This document shows positions 1 to 6,406 of a stretch of 9,219 bases of DNA, piece by piece. The notes beneath the pieces were generated by a model. It saw only the letters and a list, made by a program, of their open reading frames with translations. It did no database searches and was not told the origin of the DNA. Position 1 is the stretch's first letter; every line of letters begins with the position of its first letter. The DNA comes from JBBDIO01 sp040880365 (GTDB lineage Bacteria; Chloroflexota; Anaerolineae; Caldilineales; Caldilineaceae): positions 1-9,219 of the forward strand of contig JBBDIO010000005.1 of assembly GCA_040880365.1 (NCBI GenBank), read 5' to 3'. Position numbers and translations under genes: made by a program.

Positions 1-1362
1 CTTAGCCCCGGCGCAGAAGTCGACAACGCCGTGCAGGCGGCGGCGCAGGCTTTTCCCGACTGGCGGCATACGCCGGTCACCGACCGCATTCAGCATCTGT
101 TCAGCCTGAAGGTGTTGCTGGAAGATAATCTGGATGCACTGGCCCAGACCATCACCAATGAATGTGGCAAGACCTATGCCGAGGCCGCGGGCGAGATGCG
201 CCGGGGCATTGAAAATGTGGAAGTGGCGTGCGGCACGCCGATCCTCATGCAGGGCTATAACAACGAGGACATTGCGCGGGGCATCGACGAGCACATGTTC
301 CGCCAGCCGCTGGGCGTGGTGGCCGCGATTACGCCATTTAACTTTCCGGGTATGATTCCCCTGTGGTTTATGCCCTATGCGCTGGCGACGGGCAACTGTT
401 TTATCCTGAAGCCCAGCGAAAAGGTATCCATGACCAGCCAGATGCTCTTTGAACTGCTGGAGCAGGCGGGCTTTCCGGCGGGCGTGGTGCAGCTGGTCAA
501 CGGCGGCAAGGAGACGGTAGATGCGCTGCTGGATCATCCTACCGTGAAGGCCATCAGCTTTGTCGGCTCCACGCCGGTGGCGCGCTATGTGTATAGCAAG
601 GCCACGGCCAATGGCAAGCGCGCCCAGTGTCAGGGTGGCGCCAAAAACCCCGTGGTGGTGATGCCCGATGCCGATATGGAAACCACGGCGCGCATCATGG
701 GCGATTCGGCATTTGGCTGTGCCGGGCAGCGCTGTCTGGCGGCGTCGGTCGCGATTACGGTAGGCGAGGCACGCAACCCCTTCACCGAGTATATGGCGGA
801 TGTGGCGAACACGCGCAAGGTTGGCTATGGGCTGGATGAGGGCACCGAAATGGGGCCGGTCATCACCCAGGATAGCCGCCAGCGCATTGTGGGTCTCATC
901 GAGAAGGGCGCGCAGGAAGGCGCGAATGTGCTGGTGGATGGCCGGGGCAAGGGCGTGGATGGCTATGACGACGGCTTCTGGCTCTATCCCACAATTCTCG
1001 ACAATGTGAACCCGGAAGGTGAGCTTGCCAAAACGGAAATTTTTGGTCCGGTGTTGAGCCTGATGCACGCCAGCACAGTGGACGAGGCTATCGCGTTGGT
1101 GAACGGGCAGGCCTACGGCAATATGGCGTGTATCTTCACCAGCAGCGGCGCCACTGCACGCCAGTTTCGCTATGCTGCCGATGCGGGGAATGTGGGCGTC
1201 AACATTGGGGTTGCCGCGCCGATGGCGTTCTTCCCCTTCAGCGGTTGGAATGCCAGTTTCTTTGGCGACCTGCACGCACAGTCGCGGCACGGGGTAGAGT
1301 TTTATACCCAGACCAAAGTTGTGGTGGAACGCTGGCCGCAAGAGTGGTCGCGCAAGTTCTAG
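1..1362 (+). CDS. mmsA: Methylmalonate-semialdehyde dehydrogenase (CoA-acylating), 5' end missing
   Basis: NAD- and CoA-dependent oxidation of (methyl)malonate semialdehyde to propionyl-/acetyl-CoA with CO2 release, the last step of valine or myo-inositol breakdown (MmsA/IolA); cytoplasmic. The frame is open from base 1 for 453 residues; the family is about 490-500, so roughly 40 N-terminal residues lie outside the window and the GTG at 31 is not the real start. Seen: the NAD-fold stretch ITPFNFPGMIPLW, KPSEK, FVGSTPVA, the family-specific GGAKN where ordinary aldehyde dehydrogenases carry the general-base Glu, the catalytic Cys in GQRCLA (codon 733-735), EIFGPVL, and the diagnostic C-terminus SGWNASFFGDLHAQ then GVEFYTQTK. 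Absence of the general-base Glu is normal for this CoA-using branch. The gene 70 bp downstream encodes an IolE-like protein, which favours a role in inositol catabolism over valine, but the sequence alone does not decide. Confidence 0.95.
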   Translation, partial: LSPGAEVDNAVQAAAQAFPDWRHTPVTDRIQHLFSLKVLLEDNLDALAQTITNECGKTYAEAAGEMRRGIENVEVACGTPILMQGYNNEDIARGIDEHMFRQPLGVVAAITPFNFPGMIPLWFMPYALATGNCFILKPSEKVSMTSQMLFELLEQAGFPAGVVQLVNGGKETVDALLDHPTVKAISFVGSTPVARYVYSKATANGKRAQCQGGAKNPVVVMPDADMETTARIMGDSAFGCAGQRCLAASVAITVGEARNPFTEYMADVANTRKVGYGLDEGTEMGPVITQDSRQRIVGLIEKGAQEGANVLVDGRGKGVDGYDDGFWLYPTILDNVNPEGELAKTEIFGPVLSLMHASTVDEAIALVNGQAYGNMACIFTSSGATARQFRYAADAGNVGVNIGVAAPMAFFPFSGWNASFFGDLHAQSRHGVEFYTQTKVVVERWPQEWSRKF

Positions 1363-1368
1363 GCAACT

Positions 1369-1400
1369 TTTGGCTTCGTGACCGTTTGGTTTCGTGACCG
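1369..1400. repeat. 16-bp tandem duplication between mmsA and the IolE-like gene
   Basis: Two adjacent 16-bp copies, tttggcttcgtgaccg (1369-1384) and tttggtttcgtgaccg (1385-1400), differ at one base. They occupy about half of the 70-bp spacer. A short direct duplication like this usually comes from replication slippage; no regulatory role is visible. Confidence 0.85.
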
Positions 1401-1432
1401 TGCTATCGCGCGTGACTGGATAATCGGAAACT

Positions 1433-2377
1433 ATGCAACCATCGACAATTCATGTGGGGAATGCGCCGTGTTCGTGGGGCACGCTGGAGTTTGACGGCGA
1501 CGCGCAGGCCGAACGCTTCACCTATACACAGATGCTGGATGAGCTGGTGGCGACGGGCTACACCGGCTCGGAACTGGGTGATTGGGGCTTTATGCCCACG
1601 GAGCCGGGAGAGCTGGCCCAGACATTCGCCCCGCGCGGGCTGACATTGACCGGCGCGTTCGTGGGGATCAACTTTGTGGATCCCGCGGCACATGCCCCCG
1701 GCGTGGAAACGGTGAGCCGCACGGCGACCCTGTTGCGCCAGACCGCCGACCGCTTGCAGCAGGCGCACGCGCCGTTCATTGTGTTGGCGGATGATAACTG
1801 TCGCAATGCCATTCGCACCCAGAATGCGGGGCGGATTACGCCAAGCATGGGGCTTTCCGATTCCCAGTGGCAGACGTATGCCGAGGGCGTGAACCATGTG
1901 GCGCGGGCGGCCTATGACGCGACGGGGTTGCGCTCTGTCTTCCATCACCATTGCGGTGGCTATGTGGAGACCGTGGGCGAGATCGAACGGCTTCTGGCCG
2001 AAACCGATCCTGAATATGTGGGGTTGGTCTTCGATACCGGGCACTTTGCCTATGGCGTGGGCGGCTGTGACCGTGTGTTGTGGGCGCTGGAGCGCTTTGC
2101 AACGCGCATCGGGTACATTCATTTCAAAGATTGCGATCCCCAGGTGTTGGAACAAGCTGCGCAGCAGGGCTGGGATTATTTTGAAGCGGTGCGCCATGCT
2201 GTCTTTTGCGAGCTGGGGCAGGGCTGTGTGGATTTTCCGGGTGTGCTGGCGTGGCTGGAAGCGCGCGGCTACGATGGGTATATTACCGTGGAGCAGGATG
2301 TGCTGCCGGGGATGGGGTCTCCGAAAGCCAGCGCCGCGCGCAACCGGGCCTATCTGGAGTCAATCGGCCTGCGCTGA
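1433..2377 (+). CDS. Sugar phosphate isomerase/epimerase family protein, IolE (inosose dehydratase)-like
   Basis: A 314-residue xylose-isomerase-like TIM barrel. The closest match I recognise is the inosose dehydratase (IolE)/inosose isomerase (IolI) group of divalent-metal enzymes acting on keto-inositols; the exact substrate cannot be read from sequence. Seen: N-terminal GNAPCSWGTLEFDG (residues 9-22), ELGDWGFMP (47-55), HHHCGGYVET (171-180), VFDTGHFAYG (199-208), IHFKDCDP (229-236) and TVEQDVLPGMG (285-295). D201, H204, H230 and E287 lie at strand ends where this fold places metal ligands, so they are the probable metal-site residues (inference). Full length for the family. The ATG at 1433 is preceded only by a weak GGAAA; the gene lies 70 bp after mmsA on the same strand, so co-transcription and an inositol-catabolic role are likely. 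It is convergent with the MFS gene. Confidence 0.85.
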   Translation: MQPSTIHVGNAPCSWGTLEFDGDAQAERFTYTQMLDELVATGYTGSELGDWGFMPTEPGELAQTFAPRGLTLTGAFVGINFVDPAAHAPGVETVSRTATLLRQTADRLQQAHAPFIVLADDNCRNAIRTQNAGRITPSMGLSDSQWQTYAEGVNHVARAAYDATGLRSVFHHHCGGYVETVGEIERLLAETDPEYVGLVFDTGHFAYGVGGCDRVLWALERFATRIGYIHFKDCDPQVLEQAAQQGWDYFEAVRHAVFCELGQGCVDFPGVLAWLEARGYDGYITVEQDVLPGMGSPKASAARNRAYLESIGLR

Positions 2378-2395
2378 GCGAGGCGGGCTGATCTG

Positions 2396-2415
2396 CCTCA
2401 AATATCCTCAAATAT
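2396..2415. repeat. 10-bp perfect tandem duplication
   Basis: cctcaaatat is repeated exactly (2396-2405, 2406-2415) just after the stop of the IolE-like gene and before the large hairpin. It is an AT-rich island in a GC-rich region. No function is evident. Confidence 0.85.
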
Positions 2416-2426
2416 ACTGCGCGATT

Positions 2427-2467
2427 CAGAGACCCGCCGCGGGGCAAAACCCTGTGGCGGGTCTCTG
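2427..2467. terminator. Long hairpin between convergent genes, probable terminator
   Basis: Perfect 12-bp arms cagagacccgcc (2427-2438) and ggcgggtctctg (2456-2467). On the plus-strand RNA pairing can continue inward (two G-U pairs, then GGG/CCC) to a CAAAA loop, giving about 18 bp without a break; on the minus-strand RNA the two wobbles become C-A mismatches. It lies 50 bp after the plus-strand stop and 51 bp before the minus-strand stop, so it could serve both convergent genes. Neither side has a U tract, so classical intrinsic termination is not certain; a 3'-end stabiliser is the alternative. Confidence 0.7.
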
Positions 2468-2517
2468 CGCGTCTGGGGCGCATACCCTGGGCGTTTGTCG
2501 CGGCAGAGGCCGGTCAA

Positions 2518-3837
2518 TCAGGGTTTGGGAGCAACGGGGCGCGGTGGCGGAATCTCTTCGCGGGGGCGCATGAACCAGATCCAGAACAGAAACGTGCCAA
2601 AGAGGCTGAGCGCACCACCCAGCATGAAAAGCGTGTTGAAGCCCCGATTGGCAATGATGTAGCCCCCCACCAGTGCAATGCCGGCGAAGCTGAGGCCGCC
2701 TGCCATTTCGCCTGCGCCGCTGAGTGTGCCCCGCCAGCGCGCCGGCACTTTGCTCATGGAATAGCCCAGAAAGGCCGGATAGCGCATGGATGAGAACGCG
2801 ATCATGCCCATATAGCCGACCCCAGCCATGCCCCAGCCCGTGGCAAGCACCAGCGGCACGATGCTAAGCGCACTGCCGATGCCGGCAAAGGCGACCGTGG
2901 AACGCGCTCCCCAGCGCATGACCAGCAACGGTGTGATCAACGCGGCGGGCACACCGATGAGGCGCGCGGTTGCGGTGACTGCGCCAATCGTCGCGGTGGG
3001 GATGCCCAACTCGGTATCCATATAGACATTGAAGAAAGTCGCCGTAGAGCCGACGCCCGCAACCTGGAAGAAACGTACCAGCGAGAGCAGGATGACCAAT
3101 GTGACCGCGGAGGCTTGAATGCCGCGCCACCGGCGTTGCAGGGGCGCCGTCGCTTCCACGGGCAGAGGAACTTCTTGCGGCTCCAGCGGCGGCTCGGGTT
3201 GTTGGACAGCGCGCGTTTTCAGAATGGCGATCAGCGCGGGCGCCATGAGCAATGTGGCGACGATGTGGGTATAGCGATAGGCTTCGGGATGATCCAGCGA
3301 TAAACCGAGCACATTGGCAAAGACGGTGGGCAAAAAGCCGCCAATCAGACTGCCGATGAAGGCCGAGAGCGCGAGCAGCGCGCTTTGCGCCGAAAACACG
3401 GGGCTACGCTCGTCTTCGCGCGTGACATCGAAAATGAAGGGCACGGCCGGCACGAAATAGAGGGCCATGCCCAGGTAGATGGCGATGAAGCCTGCAAAGA
3501 GCCACGGCGCAGGGTTGGCGGGGCCGAGACTTTCGGCAAGGGGCAGCATGGCACAGCCGGCAAGCATGAGGCCCAGACCGATAGCCATGAGTGTGCGCGC
3601 CGGGAAGCGTCCGGCAAGTGCGCCTGCGGGCAGGCTCGCCAGGGCAAATGTGGTTAGCCCGGCAGAGTTGATTTGCCCGATGAATTCGGGGCCAAAGCCC
3701 AGGCGCAGCAGGTAGAGGTTGAAGATGACCGAGTTGACGCCGCCGTCTACCGCGAATCCCAGAATTCCAGTGGCGACAAGATAGAGAATGATGTTGCGGT
3801 TGAAGGTGCGAATAATGCCAATGTAGTTGGTAAGCAT
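2518..3837 (-). CDS. Major facilitator superfamily transporter
   Basis: A 439-residue inner-membrane protein with about 12 hydrophobic segments in two halves, typical of MFS secondary transporters. Seen: a first membrane helix at about residues 17-38 (NIILYLVATGILGFAV...), a degenerate motif A after helix 2 (GALAGRFPAR), a long hydrophilic Pro/Glu-rich loop in the middle that ends in a basic LQRRWRG, the second half opening with LVILLSLVRFF, a second GAR turn (LVMRWGARS), and a Pro/Arg-rich cytoplasmic C-terminal tail. The substrate is unknown. I chose the ATG at 3837 over the TTG two codons upstream; neither has a good Shine-Dalgarno sequence, and TTAAATAGAAT lies immediately upstream, which could be an AT-rich -10 for a very short leader (weak). 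The preceding gene on this strand, the LLM oxidoreductase, is about 210 bp away, so co-transcription is possible but not compelling. Confidence 0.9.
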   Translation of the reverse strand: MLTNYIGIIRTFNRNIILYLVATGILGFAVDGGVNSVIFNLYLLRLGFGPEFIGQINSAGLTTFALASLPAGALAGRFPARTLMAIGLGLMLAGCAMLPLAESLGPANPAPWLFAGFIAIYLGMALYFVPAVPFIFDVTREDERSPVFSAQSALLALSAFIGSLIGGFLPTVFANVLGLSLDHPEAYRYTHIVATLLMAPALIAILKTRAVQQPEPPLEPQEVPLPVEATAPLQRRWRGIQASAVTLVILLSLVRFFQVAGVGSTATFFNVYMDTELGIPTATIGAVTATARLIGVPAALITPLLVMRWGARSTVAFAGIGSALSIVPLVLATGWGMAGVGYMGMIAFSSMRYPAFLGYSMSKVPARWRGTLSGAGEMAGGLSFAGIALVGGYIIANRGFNTLFMLGGALSLFGTFLFWIWFMRPREEIPPPRPVAPKP

Positions 3838-4046
3838 GGGCAATTCTATTTAAGAGGGCGATTCCTGGAGGAGCGCCCGGCGCAGGTGATGGTTGTAGGG
3901 TGGGGCGTGGGCAGCAAAAACTGCCGCGCCGGAACGGTTGGGCAGGCTTTCAGTTCCCGCGCGCTAAACCAGCGCACGCGAATTCACAGGTTTATTTGTG
4001 CCGGGAAGGGAAGTGCGCTGCAATTATGTGTTGGTGTGTGTCGTGA
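3838..4046 (-). other. Spacer upstream of the MFS gene with hairpins, no gene seen
   Basis: This 209-bp gap between the LLM oxidoreductase stop and the MFS start contains no convincing ORF. It holds several inverted repeats: 3958-3980 (GCGCT/AGCGC around AAACC, with outer CGC/GCG), 3904-3930 (GGCG and GGCAG arms pairing with CTGCC and CGCC around CAAAAA), and an imperfect one (GGGCG ... CGCCC with an inner TCCT/AGGA) at about 3857-3879. None is followed by a U run on the minus strand, so they are not clear terminators; they may structure the 5' leader of the MFS mRNA. No promoter stands out. Confidence 0.5.
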
Positions 4047-4937
4047 TTACGTGAGGTGGGGCAGAACCTCTTCGATAAAGAGCAGTGTGCCGTCGGTGCG
4101 GGGTGAATCGGCGAAGCTCACATTGATGCGGCGCGCGCCCTGTTCGACCGCGGCCAGCAGTTGCGCGGTGACCTGGTCGGGCGTGCCTGCGATGCCGTTG
4201 GCCGTGACCGGGCGCACGTCGGGGTCGTTTTGTAACTTCGCCAGCGCCGCTTCGGTGGGTGCGACGAGAATCTGCGACGCCATGACCTGCACGATTTCGT
4301 CGTAGTCGCGCCCGACTGTTTGACAGTGTTCCTGGAGGATGGCCTGTTTGTGGGCATAGGCGGCCGGAGTTTGATAGATGTAGTTCCACCAGTCGGCGTG
4401 TTCGGCGACGGCGCGCAACAGATATTTTTCGCCTGCGCCCCCAATCATGACGGGCGGTGCGGGGTCGGGCGCGGGTTCGCAATACGCGCCGGCAAGGGTG
4501 TAGTGTTTGCCCTGAAAATCGGTGGGGCCGCCCTGCCACATGGCGCGGCAGATCTGGATGGCTTCTACCATCTCTTCAATGCGTACACGCGGGCGGGGAA
4601 ACGGCCAGCCATAGGCGTGATATTCCTCTTCGTTCCAGCCCGCGCCAATGCCCAGCACAAAACGTCCGCCCGACATGGCCTGGGCGGTGGCGGCCATTTT
4701 GGCCAGATGGGCAGGATTGCGAAAGCTGTTGCAAAGCACCTGATGCCCACAAATTTTGTCGGTATAGCGCGCCAACCCATAGACCATGAGCGTCCAGCCT
4801 TCGCCGACCGGCTTGCCGCCATATTGTACGTGGTCGGGATACCAGATGGATTCAAACGGCGCGGCAACGGCATCCAGATAGGGGGTGGTGCGGCTGACCA
4901 GTCCAGAAAAAATATTGAGTCCAACGGGTACAGACAT
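4047..4937 (-). CDS. LLM-class (luciferase-like, F420-type) oxidoreductase
   Basis: A 296-residue bacterial-luciferase-fold TIM barrel. Members of this group use coenzyme F420 or FMN to reduce or oxidise an organic substrate in the cytoplasm; the substrate is unknown. Seen: N-terminal GLNIFSG, ESIWYPDHVQYGG (29-41), FRNPAHLAKMAAT (72-84), the core signature GGRFVLGIGAGWNEEEYHAYG (90-110) typical of F420-dependent members, PFPRPRVRIEEMVEAI (112-127), and PPVMIGGAGEKYLLR (161-175), which in this fold lies near the cofactor phosphate. Length is normal. The ATG at 4937 has an excellent AGGAGG (4943-4948) five bases upstream, the strongest ribosome site in the window. A sigma70-like promoter and a dyad lie about 100 bp upstream, so the gene probably has its own regulated transcript. 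F420 versus FMN use is inferred from similarity. Confidence 0.9.
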   Translation of the reverse strand: MSVPVGLNIFSGLVSRTTPYLDAVAAPFESIWYPDHVQYGGKPVGEGWTLMVYGLARYTDKICGHQVLCNSFRNPAHLAKMAATAQAMSGGRFVLGIGAGWNEEEYHAYGWPFPRPRVRIEEMVEAIQICRAMWQGGPTDFQGKHYTLAGAYCEPAPDPAPPVMIGGAGEKYLLRAVAEHADWWNYIYQTPAAYAHKQAILQEHCQTVGRDYDEIVQVMASQILVAPTEAALAKLQNDPDVRPVTANGIAGTPDQVTAQLLAAVEQGARRINVSFADSPRTDGTLLFIEEVLPHLT

Positions 4938-5011
4938 GGCAACCTCCTGGCACGGTTTTGCGGGATACGGATTGGGATTTTGTCCGGCGAATATCGGGGT
5001 ATAGATTGGCG

Positions 5012-5035
5012 GGTAACATGTTATGCCATGTCACC
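5012..5035. promoter_or_regulatory. Operator-like inverted repeat in the LLM oxidoreductase leader
   Basis: On the minus strand, GGTGACATG-N6-CATGTTACC: two 9-bp half-sites that are inverted complements except at one base. It starts 12 bp downstream of the -10 hexamer, about +5 to +28 of the predicted transcript, a position where a bound repressor would block initiation or elongation. The size and shape fit a dimeric helix-turn-helix regulator. No regulator gene is present in the window. Confidence 0.5.
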
Positions 5036-5046
5036 ATACGACTCCA

Positions 5047-5075
5047 CTTATAGCCCAGGGGCAGACTCTGGTCAA
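5047..5075 (-). promoter_or_regulatory. Sigma70-like promoter for the LLM oxidoreductase gene
   Basis: Reading the minus strand: -35 TTGACC (5075-5070), a 17-bp spacer, then -10 TATAAG (5052-5047). Each hexamer matches consensus at five of six bases and the spacer is ideal. Predicted start near 5040, leaving a leader of about 100 nt before the ATG at 4937. It lies just after the terminator-like hairpin of the upstream gene. Confidence 0.65.
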
Positions 5076-5092
5076 ATTGCCGGGAAAGCAAA

Positions 5093-5127
5093 CCGCGCCG
5101 CACACACGGCAAGGGTACGCGGCGCGG
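5093..5127 (-). terminator. Probable terminator of the 5166-5765 gene
   Basis: Perfect 9-bp GC arms ccgcgccgc (5093-5101) and gcggcgcgg (5119-5127) with a 17-nt loop, followed on the minus strand by TTTGCTTT. It is about 40 bp past the stop codon at 5166. The U run is interrupted, so strength is uncertain. Confidence 0.6.
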
Positions 5128-5154
5128 AACCTGTGCGCACTATATTTGCATGGG

Positions 5155-5179
5155 GCCGGGCCGGATCAGACGGCCCGGC
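5155..5179 (-). other. GC-rich hairpin enclosing the stop codon of the 5166-5765 gene
   Basis: Perfect 9-bp arms gccgggccg (5155-5163) and cggcccggc (5171-5179) around a 7-nt loop that contains most of the UGA stop (5166-5168). It covers the last sense codons and the first bases of the 3' untranslated region, with no U run after it. It may stabilise the 3' end or affect termination of translation (inference). Confidence 0.5.
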
Positions 5180-5765
5180 GATAGAGATACCAGTAGGGCG
5201 TGGCGGGATAGACTTTTTCCAGCGGCGTATCCCAGATGAACTCGCTGACCTGGGTGTGCTGTTTGATCCGACGATCTACTTTGCCGAGCGCGCCGGTCAG
5301 CTCCTCAGGCGTTTTACCTCCCAGCTGTTTGATGATTTCTTCGATGCGCTGGCGGTTGCGCATCTCAAACGGATAGTCGCTGCGCCCGCGTGCAGGGTCG
5401 CGGTCCCAGTCGTCGAGAAACCACGCCAGACTATCCAGCCGCGCTTTCATCTCTCGGCTCAAACGTTCGTTGAAGCGGGTTTTGAGACTGTAGATTACCT
5501 TGTCGGCTTCGGCCTGGGCGGCATCCAACCGGGTCTGCTCGGCGGCGGTCAGGGCATCGCGTTCGCCTCGTAGACGGTGCAGGCGCGCCAGCAGGTCGCC
5601 GCCCGACATTCGCAGCTTGCGGTCTCCCGCGCCCGTATCGACCAGAATGGTACGATAGACATCTTCTTTGACGATGTAGGCTTCTAAATCCGCGACCATT
5701 GCTTCGACTGCGCTTAGATCGGCGGACGGTTTCTCGGCGGCGACGTAGTTATATTTGTTCGTCAT
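5166..5765 (-). CDS. Hypothetical protein, charged and mostly helical
   Basis: A 199-residue protein I do not recognise. It has no signal peptide, membrane segment or cysteine and is probably cytoplasmic. Residues about 15-35 and 57-120 are rich in Leu, Ala, Arg and Glu with heptad-like spacing (LLARLHRLRGERDALTAAEQ and on to the Trp-containing LAWFLDDWDRDP), suggesting a coiled coil or helical bundle. The C-terminus is aromatic (FIWDTPLEKVYPATPYWYLYRR) and could be a small folded cap or docking segment. The ATG at 5765 has AAGGAA (5774-5779) 8 bp upstream; a GTG one codon earlier at 5768 is a less likely start. The ribosome site lies inside a possible small upstream ORF that overlaps this start. 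The base composition resembles that of its neighbours, so there is no sign of recent transfer. The upstream gene on this strand is dtd, 149 bp away. Confidence 0.75.
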   Translation of the reverse strand: MTNKYNYVAAEKPSADLSAVEAMVADLEAYIVKEDVYRTILVDTGAGDRKLRMSGGDLLARLHRLRGERDALTAAEQTRLDAAQAEADKVIYSLKTRFNERLSREMKARLDSLAWFLDDWDRDPARGRSDYPFEMRNRQRIEEIIKQLGGKTPEELTGALGKVDRRIKQHTQVSEFIWDTPLEKVYPATPYWYLYRRAV

Positions 5766-5853
5766 CACTCAGATTCCTTTTCGTGACATGTGCTTTGTGG
5801 GCATGTACTTTGTGGGCATGTACTTTGTGGGCATCTACTCTCCCAACTGACAT
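5749..5853 (-). CDS. Possible 34-residue His-rich small ORF overlapping the next gene start
   Basis: ATG at 5853 with AGGAA (5858-5862) 4 bp upstream, running 34 codons to a TAA at 5749-5751, and so overlapping the first five codons of the downstream hypothetical gene. The middle is encoded by the 15-bp tandem repeat and reads AHKVH-AHKVH-AHKAH. Because the repeat unit is a multiple of three, it keeps the frame. The arrangement would allow translational coupling to the 5166-5765 gene. I cannot tell whether it is translated; it may be only a by-product of the repeat. Confidence 0.3.
   Translation of the reverse strand: MSVGRVDAHKVHAHKVHAHKAHVTKRNLSDDEQI
5787..5834. repeat. 15-bp tandem repeat, three copies
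   Basis: Units gtgctttgtgggcat (5790-5804), gtactttgtgggcat (5805-5819) and the same again (5820-5834); the first differs from the others at one base. The cat before the first unit (5787-5789) continues the pattern by three bases. It lies 25-70 bp upstream of the minus-strand start at 5765. It is too short and lacks spacers, so it is not a CRISPR array. Confidence 0.9.
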
Positions 5854-5914
5854 GCAGTTCCTGCTTACAGTTTGGTTAATCATGTTGTGGACTGCCGCCT
5901 GGCACAAAAATCGT

Positions 5915-6406
5915 TCAGCCTGATGCCGCGTTGCTGTTAAGTCCGGTGTTGGCGCGGCTGCCCAATTCTGCCGTATCGAGCCACAGGGTGACCGGGCCAT
6001 CATTGACCAGCGACACCTGCATGGCGGCCTGGAAGACACCGCGGGCGACAGTCAGTCCCTGCGCCGTGAGTGCGTTGCAAAATTCGGCATAGAGTGGTTC
6101 GGCATGGGCGGGCGGCGCAGCCTGGGTAAAACTGGGACGCCGACCTTTGCGGGCATCACCAAAGAGCGTAAATTGGCTCACGACCAGCGCGCTGCCCCCG
6201 CTTTCCAGGACAGACAGGTTCATTTTGCCGTTTTTATCCTCAAATATCCGTAATCCTGCAATCTTTTTCGCCAACCACGCCCCTTCGGCGGCGCTGTCGG
6301 TATGGGTGATACCCAAAAGAATAAGCAGACCCGGGCCAATTTCGCCGATTACCCTGTCTTCGACCGTGACCCGCGCTTCGGCGACGCGTTGTAGCAATGC
6401 ACGCAT
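5915..6406 (-). CDS. dtd: D-aminoacyl-tRNA deacylase
   Basis: Removes D-amino acids, and glycine, wrongly attached to tRNA; a cytoplasmic homodimer that safeguards translation. Seen in the 163 residues: N-terminal MRALLQRVAEARVTVE, VGEIGPG-like IGEIGPGLLILLGI (20-33), RIFEDKNGKMNLSV (53-66), the conserved SQFTLFGD (77-84), RKGRRPSF (87-94) and VNDGPVT (134-140), whose Gly-Pro is the cross-subunit cis-proline motif used for chiral selection. The usual length is about 145-150; the extra 15 or so residues form a low-complexity Ser/Asn/Ala tail. The ATG at 6406 has AGGGA (6415-6419) 8 bp upstream. It is divergent from the radical SAM gene across 106 bp; I see no convincing promoter for it there. 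Confidence 0.97.
   Translation of the reverse strand: MRALLQRVAEARVTVEDRVIGEIGPGLLILLGITHTDSAAEGAWLAKKIAGLRIFEDKNGKMNLSVLESGGSALVVSQFTLFGDARKGRRPSFTQAAPPAHAEPLYAEFCNALTAQGLTVARGVFQAAMQVSLVNDGPVTLWLDTAELGSRANTGLNSNAASG

Noticed and set aside
31..33. GTG at 31 as the start of mmsA
   Set aside because: The frame is open and matches the family up to base 1; the real start is outside the window.
1403..2197. A 264-codon minus-strand open frame
   Set aside because: It is antisense to the IolE-like gene, Arg/His-rich and without family motifs; a shadow frame.
4320..5573. A 417-codon plus-strand open frame
   Set aside because: It runs antisense through the LLM oxidoreductase, its promoter, two hairpins and most of the unknown helical gene; the product has no recognisable motif and the minus-strand genes have clear family signatures or ribosome sites. 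High GC explains the open frame.
5787..5834. CRISPR-like array or replication iterons
   Set aside because: Units are 15 bp, directly adjacent without spacers, and only three; no Rep, DnaA or Cas gene is nearby.
5749..6039. A longer minus-strand frame reaching back into dtd
   Set aside because: The part inside dtd is an out-of-frame Arg/Cys/Pro-rich shadow. Only the internal ATG at 5853 has a ribosome-site-like sequence, and that shorter version is listed.
6238..6247. A third copy of cctcaaatat, the unit duplicated at 2396-2415
   Set aside because: It lies inside dtd and encodes the conserved RIFED residues on the opposite strand; chance identity.
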